Source: a virus
Length of the DNA: 44,577 bases
IMG/VR virus record: IMGVR_UViG_3300047548_001888
Coordinates: 1-44,577 of that record
Strand: one strand, 5' to 3'
In this document: positions 12,178 through 19,688 of the stretch, one piece after another
Layout: every line of letters begins with the position of its first letter
Numbering within the stretch: the first letter of the stretch is position 1
Translations under genes and position numbers: made by a program
The notes under the pieces: model-generated
Seen by the model: the letters and a program-made list of their open reading frames with translations, nothing else
The model's database searches: none
What the model was told of the DNA's origin: nothing

Positions 12178-12779
12178 ACGAAGCCGGTGGATTTGAAGCC
12201 TATGCAATGTACCATGGATTAAAGTTACATTTCTCAGGCAACTATGATTATGTGAAATATAACGGCAAAACAAATGTGACCAAAGAGCAATTCATGCTTC
12301 GAAAGGATAAATTTTCTTATTATAAATTATCCAGAAAATACAAGCGTGAAGAATTGTTTGGTTTCTATGTGGCAAACTTTCTTAAAAATCCTAAAATTTG
12401 GGTCGGCGATCTTCTAATGGAAGATGCTGAATCAGAATACAAACTGTGGCTTCGTGTTCAACAATCACTGTCTTATATCTTTGAACAAAATTTGGATTAC
12501 CTATTCGACCAGGTAAATGCTCCAGATGAATTGTTAAAAGTTATTGACGGGCAATATCCGTTGTTGTATAATTATCTAACACAGGATAAAATCTATCTTG
12601 AAACGGTAGTAATACTTGACGATATTATGAATTTTATTCCTATGTGGAGTAAAAAAGTTGATGATGATATCATTTTCCCCGACTTCATAAAAAAATGCCA
12701 AAAGTATAAACCATTTTTAAATTATGATAAAGTGAAAATGAAAAAAATATTGAAAGAGAAATTATGTCAGTTAGCGTGA
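12174..12779 (+). CDS. 59: gp59-like helicase loader
   Basis: This 201-aa protein is close to the 217 residues of T4 gp59, which loads the gp41 helicase onto gp32-coated forks. Visible matches are the N-terminal K.HF.GNYD..KYNGK, the FMLRKDKFSYYKLSRKYK segment (T4 has YQKRRDKYFFQKLSEKYK), the FYVANFLKNPKIWVGD segment (T4 FISNLVANQDAWIGD) and the ETVVILDDIMNFI helix. It overlaps gp33 by four bases and the nucleotidase by 16, and lies just before gp32, its binding partner. Confidence 0.88.
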   Translation: MNEAGGFEAYAMYHGLKLHFSGNYDYVKYNGKTNVTKEQFMLRKDKFSYYKLSRKYKREELFGFYVANFLKNPKIWVGDLLMEDAESEYKLWLRVQQSLSYIFEQNLDYLFDQVNAPDELLKVIDGQYPLLYNYLTQDKIYLETVVILDDIMNFIPMWSKKVDDDIIFPDFIKKCQKYKPFLNYDKVKMKKILKEKLCQLA

Positions 12780-13246
12780 TTTATGTGGACATGGATGGCG
12801 TGCTTGCCGATTTTGAAAAAGCATACAAGCAGAAATTTTCAATTTCACCGAAAGAAACCCGAGACAACAAAAGTTTTGGTGGCTATTTCGATAAATTTAT
12901 TTCTGACCAAGAGTTTGCAAAACTTGACATGATGTCAGATACACCACTCTTGCTTGCTTTTCTTGATACACTTTCTATTCCGAAAGAAATTTTATCCTCA
13001 ACTGCAAGCGAAAAATCACATGCAGCCATTCTTCCGCAAAAACAATTGTGGTTGAAAAAACATAACATTCACTACAAAGAAAATTTTGTGCCAGGTAAAA
13101 AGCACAAATATAAATTTGCCACACCGAATTCAATCATTATCGACGATACAAAAAGTGTTATCGATGATTGGAACAAAGCAGGTGGTATTGGTATTCTTCA
13201 CACAGATGCCATCTCTACCATCGCTATGCTTAAGATGTATGTTTGA
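12764..13246 (+). CDS. HAD-family 5'(3')-deoxyribonucleotidase-like phosphatase
   Basis: This 160-aa protein has the HAD nucleophile motif YVDMDGVLADFE with D9 and D11, a Ser/Thr motif II (ILSSTASEKSH) and the acidic motif IIIDDTKSVIDDWNKAGG. That set matches the NT5C-type deoxyribonucleotidases common in T4-like phages, which remove phosphate from deoxynucleoside monophosphates. Inserted between gp59 and gp32, it is probably expressed with replication genes and helps set nucleotide pools. Substrate is inferred. Confidence 0.8.
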   Translation: MSVSVIYVDMDGVLADFEKAYKQKFSISPKETRDNKSFGGYFDKFISDQEFAKLDMMSDTPLLLAFLDTLSIPKEILSSTASEKSHAAILPQKQLWLKKHNIHYKENFVPGKKHKYKFATPNSIIIDDTKSVIDDWNKAGGIGILHTDAISTIAMLKMYV

Positions 13247-13271
13247 CTTCGCCTATATAATAGTATATAAT
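13243..13271 (+). promoter_or_regulatory. Sigma70 promoter of gp32
   Basis: TTGACT (13243-13248), a 17-base spacer and TATAAT (13266-13271) form a near-perfect promoter 59 bases before gp32. A second TATAAT-like hexamer sits inside the spacer. The leader is about 50 bases long and ends in AAGGA. T4 gp32 is autoregulated through its leader; an equivalent pseudoknot is not evident by eye. Confidence 0.8.
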
Positions 13272-13329
13272 GCTTTATGTGGACAAGACGATATACATTT
13301 AATACAACGTTTATACAAGGAAAAATACT

Positions 13330-14211
13330 ATGAGTTCATTCGCTAATCTCAAAAAACAATCTGGTAATCTCGACAAACTAGCCAAAGCTATCGAACAGCT
13401 TAACTCGGCAGAATCTCCCTCCAAAGAAGACAATTTCTGGAAACCAGAAGTAGACAAAGCAGGCAACGGCTATGCAGTCATTCGTTTTCTTCCTGCACCT
13501 GGTGTAGATGGTGATGATGGTCTACCATGGGTCAAAATCTTCAACCATGGCTTTCAGGGTCCAGGTGGTTGGTACATCGAAAATTCTCTAACGACTCTTG
13601 GTCAGAAAGATCCTGTTTCTGAGTACAACTCTCAGTTGTGGAATTCTGGAATTGATGCTAACAAAGAAGTTGCACGTAAACAGAAACGTCGTCTTTCTTA
13701 TATTGCCAACATTTACGTTGTTGAAGATCCGAAAAATCCTGAAAACGAAGGCAAGGTTTTCTTGTACAAGTTCGGTAAGAAAATCTTCGACAAGATCAAT
13801 GAAGCAATGAATCCTCAATTTGAGGATGAGAAAGCAGTTAACCCATTTGACCTATGGGCTGGCGCTAACTTCAAATTGAAGATTCGTAAAGTTGAGGGCT
13901 ATCAGAACTATGATAAGTCTGAGTTTGAATCGCCTTCTGTTCTTGGTGGTTTTGATGACGACAAACTTGAACAAATTTGGAAGAAAGAATATTCTCTGAA
14001 AGAATTCTTGCTGCCAGAAAACTTCAAGTCATACGATGAATTGAAAGCTCGCCTTGACAAAGTTCTTGGTGTTGATGGTTCTGCACCTGTACCACGTACA
14101 ACTGTTGAACAAGCTAAGGCTGCTCCTGCTGCACGTAAAGCAACAATGCCAGAAACGACAGATGATGACGATGATTTGGCTTACTTCTCTAAACTAGCAG
14201 AAGAAGAATAA
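13330..14211 (+). CDS. 32: gp32-like single-stranded DNA-binding protein lacking the zinc knuckle
   Basis: This 293-aa protein coats single-stranded DNA in replication and recombination. Matches to T4 gp32 include the opening AGNGYAVIRFLP, the NHGF..GGWYIE segment, RRLSYIANIYVVEDP..PENEGKVFLYKFGKKI.DKIN and the W.GANFKLK, with a C-terminal acidic tail (DDDDDLAYFSKLAEEE) that recruits partners. T4 gp32 binds zinc through one His and three Cys. Here the His region is present but the protein contains no cysteine at all, so the zinc site is lost. AAGGA precedes the start. Confidence 0.92.
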   Translation: MSSFANLKKQSGNLDKLAKAIEQLNSAESPSKEDNFWKPEVDKAGNGYAVIRFLPAPGVDGDDGLPWVKIFNHGFQGPGGWYIENSLTTLGQKDPVSEYNSQLWNSGIDANKEVARKQKRRLSYIANIYVVEDPKNPENEGKVFLYKFGKKIFDKINEAMNPQFEDEKAVNPFDLWAGANFKLKIRKVEGYQNYDKSEFESPSVLGGFDDDKLEQIWKKEYSLKEFLLPENFKSYDELKARLDKVLGVDGSAPVPRTTVEQAKAAPAARKATMPETTDDDDDLAYFSKLAEEE

Positions 14212-14213
14212 AG

Positions 14214-14237
14214 AAAAAGGACCGAAAGGTCCTTTTT
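14214..14237. terminator. Bidirectional intrinsic terminator between gp32 and the minus-strand operon
   Basis: The ten-base stem AAAAAGGACC (14214-14223) and GGTCCTTTTT (14228-14237) encloses a GAAA loop, with T runs in both directions. It lies directly after the gp32 stop and at the very end of the opposing 474-aa gene, so it can end both convergent transcripts. Confidence 0.9.
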
Positions 14238-15662
14238 TTATACCATCGCGGTTGATTGACTGAACACTCTTTCTAATATAGCAACTTTGTCACGAACGGT
14301 TGCAGTTGCTGGTATAGATTCTTCCGTTGATGTGTTATTAACATTGTTCGAAACAATTGGTGCCATTGGTGTGCTTGATGTAGCTGTTGCCATCATATTC
14401 AAATTGTTGTTTTCTTCACTGGCACCATAAACAGATGAACTCATCGGAGTTGAAGGTACTGAAGAAATGGGTGTTTGAATCTCAGTAGATGTTGGTGCGG
14501 TTTCAGTTTTATTTTGTGGAGTTGTTGTTCTGCTCGGTGTTTCGGATGTTCCTTCCACTTGACCAGCCTCTCCAACATTCAATTTACTTTGAGAATTCAC
14601 TGGTTTAGCCGAAGGCTTCAATTTATTATAAACTTGTGGATTGATATCCTTTAATACTTCCGGTACAACCAATGGTTTTGTGTCATCATAAAGTTGTTCA
14701 ACTTCATTTTGTGGTACACCCAATTTAGTTAAATACTCTCTTTGTCCTATACCGAAATACTTAGTTTTGAATGGTGCATCTTTCAACAAAGCTCTACGAA
14801 CTTCAAATTTTTTATTCAATTCTTCAGGAGAGACATTTTCTTGTTGTTGTTTGTCTATAGCTGAACCCAAAGCATTCGGATCGACCGCACCTAAAATTTG
14901 TTTTGTTGTTTGTTCGGGATTTTTATCACTAGCCAACAAATAGAAAAGAGCACCGGCCGACGCTGCTGCCAAAAAGGCTTGGCTTGTCAATAATGTTAGT
15001 AGATTTGATCCTATTAATTTAAATAATCCTGATTTTCTTAAATCATTAAGCCAAGAAAACATATTTTGAATAGTATCAATAGTATTTTTTACCGACTCGG
15101 CTATCATACTTTTTACCATGTCTAGAAATTGTAAAAGTCCTCCCCCTTCTTTTTCTGGTTTTATAGCAATGGCTGTACCACCACTCGTATAATCTTTCAG
15201 AACTTTTATAAATTCATTATGTCTTCTTTGGTCTTCGTTGGCTTTTTCTTCTTGGAATGATCTTTCAGTTTCTCTCAATTGTAGGTCGCGTTCATAGTTC
15301 TTTTTAATCAAATTAAAAATTTCACTTAGTGAACCAGAAGAATCTCCGGGAAGTTGACCAAGCGATTTCGTTTTCTTTATTTCTGTGGCAGTTTTTCTAC
15401 CGCCAGAAAAATAGTTTATATCCGATTGTTTTCGTCCAGTTAAGCGCCCAAGAATGGCTGGAGCTAAATTACTACCTCCAGTCAAGAACTTTGCAATGTT
15501 AAGTGGATCAAATTTTTCTTTGATGCCGAGGCCTTTAGCTCTCATCTTTTCGGAAACAGAGCTTCGAATAGCAGATGTTACACCACCACCGGCTCGTATT
15601 TTTTGAGTAATTAGAGAAGATAGTGTTCTACCTCTGATAGATTTTGCTGTGCTGTATTCCAT
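14238..15662 (-). CDS. Tail structural protein, last gene of the minus-strand operon
   Basis: This 474-aa protein has a basic N-terminal region (SIRGRTLSSLITQKIRAGGG, then SEKMRAKGLGIKEKFDPLNIAKF), a helical segment with heptad-like charge, and a hydrophobic stretch near residues 220-245 (LLTLLTSQAFLAAASAGALFYLL). The rest is Ser/Thr/Pro-rich. The opening is repeated in spirit in the upstream 588-aa gene. A membrane-like segment in a tail operon protein recalls tape-measure proteins, which often carry such segments. Position after gp26/gp51 fits this. I cannot separate tape measure from another hub component. Confidence 0.6.
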   Translation of the reverse strand: MEYSTAKSIRGRTLSSLITQKIRAGGGVTSAIRSSVSEKMRAKGLGIKEKFDPLNIAKFLTGGSNLAPAILGRLTGRKQSDINYFSGGRKTATEIKKTKSLGQLPGDSSGSLSEIFNLIKKNYERDLQLRETERSFQEEKANEDQRRHNEFIKVLKDYTSGGTAIAIKPEKEGGGLLQFLDMVKSMIAESVKNTIDTIQNMFSWLNDLRKSGLFKLIGSNLLTLLTSQAFLAAASAGALFYLLASDKNPEQTTKQILGAVDPNALGSAIDKQQQENVSPEELNKKFEVRRALLKDAPFKTKYFGIGQREYLTKLGVPQNEVEQLYDDTKPLVVPEVLKDINPQVYNKLKPSAKPVNSQSKLNVGEAGQVEGTSETPSRTTTPQNKTETAPTSTEIQTPISSVPSTPMSSSVYGASEENNNLNMMATATSSTPMAPIVSNNVNNTSTEESIPATATVRDKVAILERVFSQSTAMV

Positions 15663-15663
15663 T

Positions 15664-17430
15664 TTATCTTCCTAATACTGGATTTACATCTGTTTGTGTT
15701 TCTGATCGTGGGCGCACAACCGTTTTGTTGTTGTTCTGATTATTGTTAATGACGATTGTTGCACCTTGACCTTGTGTCATTTGTTTTTTCACATCATTAT
15801 TTTTTATAGACATATCCATTACTCGATTTGAAGTTGCTTCTCCAGAAGAGTGTGGTGTAAAACCTCCCTTTTTTATCAATCTACTCTCAAGTATTTTTTC
15901 AAATTCGGAAACTTTTATCTTATATAATTCTTCATTTTTGCCAACCTTCAAACCAGAATTAATCATTGCCTGAGCCACAGTTATGTCTTCATTTTTTTGT
16001 GTTGCTTTATATACAGCATTTGCTCCACCTGCACCAAGATAATGTGCCATATATTGAAATCCTGGTGTAGTGGGAATGCCAAGTCTTTTTAAGGTTGCAA
16101 CATCTTTTGAATGCAATAATTCAAATAATTTATCTTGAGTTGCTTCATCAAACCTTGTAGTCATTGGTAAATTTAATTCTTGAACTAAACCTGGTAAAAA
16201 ATTACCTTTTTTGTCAGTTCGACCAAACAAAGTCGTAGGCATAAACTGATATTTACCGACTGCTCCTGTTCCGGGAATCTCAGAATTTTTATAATTCTGA
16301 AATTGTTTTACCTCATCTAATGTTAAATCAGTTAAAGGTTTACCAAAAAAATCTTGTGGTGTTTTTAATGTTTGTGATGGATCGCTTTTTGATTTGAGTG
16401 AATTGATGATTTTTCCAGACTTTGAAATTCTATCACCAAATGTAATATTGTAATTTCCACCAGATTCTGCCGCACCAATAGCTTTTGATATACCGGCAAT
16501 GCCGGCAGCTAAAATACCAACTTTTGCGGCTGTTTTTGCTGCTCCCACAACAGCAGGTTTTACAACCGATGGTTTGGCTGCAATGGGTGGTGCAGGAACT
16601 GCCGTAGGTGGTGGAGGTGGTGAAGATGGTGCAGGCTTAGCTGTAACTGGTGGAACATTAGGTGGTGCCGCCGGTGGAGGTGGTGCTTTTACTGGAGGTG
16701 CCGGCGTTGGTGAAGGTGGTGCAGCCGGAGGAGGTGCAGATGGTGCTGGCGCAGGTGGAGGTGGTGCCGGCGGAGGTGCAGCAGGTTTTTCTTCTTTTTT
16801 TACCTCTTTCTTCTTCACCTCAAACTGTCTCGATGCTCTTCTATTTTTCTTCGTAGCTTCAAGAAAAACATTCATTATTTCTTTGTGTCGAGACTCTTTA
16901 AGTTCCTCTTGCTGTCTCTCAAATGCTTCTTTATCGTTTTGATAAGTTATCTTACTGTCATCAATTCTTTTCATGAGGGATAAAAATTGTTCCATTGTTT
17001 CAGAAACATTTTTACCACCCATAAAGGATGATCTGCTTAAAGCTTTAGATATTGGTGCTTCGAATATTTTTTTGATGAGACTTGTTCGTTTTGCGGTTTC
17101 TTTTTTATCACCAGAAACCAGATTCCCGACATTTGATGCGGTGAATTTATCTTTGTATTCGTTACTTTTTTTGAAAACTGTTGCTTCTTTGAGAGTTTCT
17201 TTTTCAATTTTATTCTGAAACATGTTTTTCAGAATTTCAGTTTTTTCTTGTATCTGTACAAATTCTTTATAGCCAGGCATTGTGGCTAATTTCATCTGTC
17301 GTTGTTGTAGTATCAACGCAGATTCTTCAGCACTACGGGATTTCAATTCATCCAATTCTTTTTTAGATAAGTCTATGCCACCGTTAATCAGTTTTTCTGA
17401 ATCGGTAAGCTGTTTCTTTTTGTCACTCAT
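15664..17430 (-). CDS. Virion protein with proline-rich linker and lytic transglycosylase domain
   Basis: This 588-aa protein has an N-terminal helical part (about 1-215), a proline/alanine-rich linker (about 215-300, many PPP and PAP runs) and an SLT-type lytic transglycosylase domain (about 315-530). That domain shows AAESGGNYN, GAVGKYQFMPTTLFG and YMAHYLGAGGANAVY. The Glu of AESGG is the likely catalytic acid. Its length equals T4 gp29 (590 aa), though I see no clear sequence match. Because the gp5-like spike of this phage lacks a lysozyme domain, this is probably the enzyme that opens the peptidoglycan during injection. Its start overlaps the frameshift segment before it. Confidence 0.75.
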   Translation of the reverse strand: MSDKKKQLTDSEKLINGGIDLSKKELDELKSRSAEESALILQQRQMKLATMPGYKEFVQIQEKTEILKNMFQNKIEKETLKEATVFKKSNEYKDKFTASNVGNLVSGDKKETAKRTSLIKKIFEAPISKALSRSSFMGGKNVSETMEQFLSLMKRIDDSKITYQNDKEAFERQQEELKESRHKEIMNVFLEATKKNRRASRQFEVKKKEVKKEEKPAAPPPAPPPPAPAPSAPPPAAPPSPTPAPPVKAPPPPAAPPNVPPVTAKPAPSSPPPPPTAVPAPPIAAKPSVVKPAVVGAAKTAAKVGILAAGIAGISKAIGAAESGGNYNITFGDRISKSGKIINSLKSKSDPSQTLKTPQDFFGKPLTDLTLDEVKQFQNYKNSEIPGTGAVGKYQFMPTTLFGRTDKKGNFLPGLVQELNLPMTTRFDEATQDKLFELLHSKDVATLKRLGIPTTPGFQYMAHYLGAGGANAVYKATQKNEDITVAQAMINSGLKVGKNEELYKIKVSEFEKILESRLIKKGGFTPHSSGEATSNRVMDMSIKNNDVKKQMTQGQGATIVINNNQNNNKTVVRPRSETQTDVNPVLGR

Positions 17431-17627
17431 CTAATTTTTCTCTCGTTTTGTAACTGTTTTAGTTTTCTGTTTTCTTCCTCAATATACTGTATTAATAACG
17501 AAACATAGATATCACGTTCCCAAGGCATCATATTTTCAAGTTCTGTCAAACTATACTTGTGATGCTGCATCAATGAAAAATTTGTTTTATAATAATTTTT
17601 CAGATTTTCATGACCAAAAATTAACCG
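17427..17627 (-). CDS. 51: gp51-like segment, -1 frame extension of gp26
   Basis: A 66-residue open segment follows gp26 in the -1 frame, ending at TGA 17429-17427, which overlaps the next start. It contains YYKTNFSLMQHHKYSL, TELENMMPWERDIYVSLL and an acidic/basic tail, a profile I know from the small gp51-like hub-assembly proteins of T4-like phages. The only internal ATG (17570) leaves 47 residues, drops conserved-looking residues (YYKTNFSL) and has no Shine-Dalgarno site. Entering by -1 slippage at 17633-17627 reads the whole segment. It could alternatively start at the internal ATG. Confidence 0.7.
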   Translation of the reverse strand, partial: RLIFGHENLKNYYKTNFSLMQHHKYSLTELENMMPWERDIYVSLLIQYIEEENRKLKQLQNERKIR

Positions 17628-18346
17628 AAAAAACTTTCTAGACCCTCAACATCTAGTTTGTGTTCAAAACCACAACGAGAACATTTCATTTCAATTTTCT
17701 TTTGCAATTTTGGTAAGTTGGCAAAAAAATCTTCAACTTTAGAAAACTGTTTTTGATTTAATGATTCAACAAATTCAATCAATTCTTCATGTGGCGTTTC
17801 ATGTGAATAGTAAAACTGTTCACCGTCATAGATGTATTCTATAGAATCGGCAATCATTTCAAAAGTTATATCAGCAACATCGGTAAGCTTCGACAGTTTA
17901 CTGAGAATTGAAAACTCTGGATATTTTAATTTAATTGAAATTTTATCAGTTATTTCAATCACATCATTTTTTTCTTTCACACCATCGACTTTGATATCAA
18001 GCAAATTCAATGATGTTTCCATGATATTTCCACACGATTTACCCTCTACGATGTTATCGCAGCGATATTTATTTTCGACAACCTCACCCACAGACCTTGC
18101 ACGAAGTTGTAAAAAATAATATTCAACATCAGTAACGGGTAATTTTTCAATGTCAACTTTTGTTGTCAATGTGCAATTTTGTAACACCTGTTTAATATTA
18201 TTTTCTATTGATTCTCGATCATTAGATTCCATTGCCATTAACAAGTTTTTTTGTTCTTTGACAAGGAAAGGTCTAAATCTAATTTTTTTCTTAGACAGTG
18301 GTAGTGTCAAATCATAGATTGGTGTATCTATTTTTGGTAAAGCCAT
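17621..18346 (-). CDS. 26: gp26-like baseplate hub protein (T4_baseplate family)
   Basis: This 241-aa protein begins with the conserved beta segment LPKIDTPIYDLTLPLSKKKIRFRPFLVKEQKNLLMA (shown by PFLVKEQK.LL) and has YYFLQLRARSVGE. A Cys pair region (YRCD..., SCGN) and a C-terminal CSRCGFEH zinc knuckle follow. This is the gp26/T4_baseplate family pattern. T4 gp26 (208 aa) acts in hub assembly. A GGAG site lies upstream. Its end carries a slippery site leading into the gp51-like frame, the arrangement used by lambda G/GT-type tail assembly chaperones. Confidence 0.85.
   Translation of the reverse strand: MALPKIDTPIYDLTLPLSKKKIRFRPFLVKEQKNLLMAMESNDRESIENNIKQVLQNCTLTTKVDIEKLPVTDVEYYFLQLRARSVGEVVENKYRCDNIVEGKSCGNIMETSLNLLDIKVDGVKEKNDVIEITDKISIKLKYPEFSILSKLSKLTDVADITFEMIADSIEYIYDGEQFYYSHETPHEELIEFVESLNQKQFSKVEDFFANLPKLQKKIEMKCSRCGFEHKLDVEGLESFFG
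17627..17633 (-). promoter_or_regulatory. Slippery heptamer T TTT TTC at the end of gp26
   Basis: On the minus strand the last gp26 codons read AGT TTT TTC GGT TAA. T TTT TTC is a standard X XXY YYZ slippery site in the correct phase. After a -1 tandem slip the ribosome reads TTT TTT CGG TTA ATT TTT and enters the gp51-like frame with no stop for 66 codons. The stop of gp26 is two codons after the site. Confidence 0.7.
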
Positions 18347-18365
18347 AATTAAACTCCATAAATTA

Positions 18366-19079
18366 TTACGATGGTTCTCCTGTACCCGAAGATACTATAT
18401 CTTTTCCTAGTTTCGAGGCAGTCAGACCTCTGAAACCATTTGCAACTGTTTGTAATCCTATTCCAATTCCGGCTGTAGCTGCATTTCCACCCAAGCCACC
18501 CATTCTATCAATAACTTCTCCGATACCGGCCTCAAGCAATTGCATACCAAGAGCTTCGACAGAATTATTTTTCCAAGTTGTAAATGCAAATGTCACAGCC
18601 AATTTATGATGACCGTCTGAAGACCAATCCAAGTCTAGTGCATTAATAGCAATAGGATATGCATCAATCAGATCAACAGAATATGAAATCTCATTTTTTA
18701 AATTGTACTGATTGATTCTGAGCGGCACGGCGTAGTCACCTTTATATTTAAAATTGTGTGTGAGTGATGGATTAATCCATTCTAGCCATGCATCAAAAAA
18801 GATTTTTTCTCTCATATCATCACCAACAATGAAAGTCAAATTAATATCATTGTAGATAGATTGATATGGATATTTTTCTTCAGGACCATAAACTTTCATA
18901 GTTGTTGTTGCGATTGATCTACCTGGTAGTTCGGTATTCTCGCAACGAAAACTTAAACGTCTTGAAGTTCCAATATAAGGAATTAGACCAATAGGTATAG
19001 GCACCTGTACATCGAATCTACTTGGTCTAGCCAAGTCAGAAGTGAAACTCGATTTGAAATCGTTTATTGAACCTGCCAT
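18366..19079 (-). CDS. gp19/gp54-like tail tube or tube-initiator protein
   Basis: This 237-aa protein has the tail-tube fold pattern: RPSRFDVQVPIP, LSFRCENTELPGRSIATT, YGPEEKYPYQSIYNDINLTFI, FFDAWLEWINP, and KLAVTFAFTTWKN at the end of the core, followed by a Gly-rich tail. It matches the gp19 family that includes tail-tube subunits and the baseplate tube initiator gp54. Position beside gp26 and divergent to the tube cap favours the initiator role over the main tube, but both are possible. No Shine-Dalgarno site; A-rich leader. Confidence 0.8.
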   Translation of the reverse strand: MAGSINDFKSSFTSDLARPSRFDVQVPIPIGLIPYIGTSRRLSFRCENTELPGRSIATTTMKVYGPEEKYPYQSIYNDINLTFIVGDDMREKIFFDAWLEWINPSLTHNFKYKGDYAVPLRINQYNLKNEISYSVDLIDAYPIAINALDLDWSSDGHHKLAVTFAFTTWKNNSVEALGMQLLEAGIGEVIDRMGGLGGNAATAGIGIGLQTVANGFRGLTASKLGKDIVSSGTGEPS

Positions 19080-19082
19080 TTT

Positions 19083-19676
19083 TTATCCAGCTTTTATTTT
19101 TGAAATTGATTCTCTGTAAATTTTTTCACTAGATGCACCATTAAAAATCGCAGTTGGAAGAAACAGAGCAACTTCCCATTCATTAGGTTGAATCGGTATA
19201 ATTCTTGATCTTATTTGTGAATCCAAATATCTCTTGATACATGGCTTAAAATCACGTAAAGATTGTACAGTTTTTAAAATCTCATAAGTGACTCTAACTC
19301 TTTCTGGCTCATTGTTTGAATTCATTACCATTAATGGCATTAATCTGTCTAAAAAATTTGCTCTGTAATTCACGGGTAAATAATGCAAATTTAAGCCAAG
19401 AAAACCATCATTATTTCTATTCAATGGTATCACCAAAGGAAAAGAATCATAATAAGGTAGTTTGTTTTTTGTCAGTGGATTATAATAAAAATGGTATAAA
19501 CCACCAAGTTGAAATGAACCATTTCTACCTTTTTCCGTGACTATTTCTCTAGCCAATCTAGTAGGAGATTTTAAGCCCTCCATTTTACTTTTTAACCATG
19601 TGACAGATTCTCTGGACAAAAATTCTTTGTCCAGAGCCGTTTTTTGTGCTGCCAATTGAGTAAGTGTAGAAGTCAT
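19083..19676 (-). CDS. Conserved structural protein of aquatic T4-like phages
   Basis: This 197-aa protein contains GGLYHFYYNPLTKNKLPYYDSFPLVIPL and GFLGLNLHYLP (each within one conserved stretch), a motif I recall from baseplate-region proteins of cyanophage- and pelagiphage-type T4-like phages without a settled function. The remainder is mixed alpha/beta with a basic C-terminus. It lies three bases upstream of the tube-like gene, so it belongs to the tail operon. Confidence 0.65.
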   Translation of the reverse strand: MTSTLTQLAAQKTALDKEFLSRESVTWLKSKMEGLKSPTRLAREIVTEKGRNGSFQLGGLYHFYYNPLTKNKLPYYDSFPLVIPLNRNNDGFLGLNLHYLPVNYRANFLDRLMPLMVMNSNNEPERVRVTYEILKTVQSLRDFKPCIKRYLDSQIRSRIIPIQPNEWEVALFLPTAIFNGASSEKIYRESISKIKAG

Positions 19677-19688
19677 GCCATATTTAGG

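Noticed and set aside
16499-16942. Glycine/alanine-rich plus-strand frame of 147 residues
   Set aside because: It is the antisense shadow of the Pro/Ala-rich linker in the transglycosylase protein; complementary strands of CCx/GCx codons give GGx/GCx frames.
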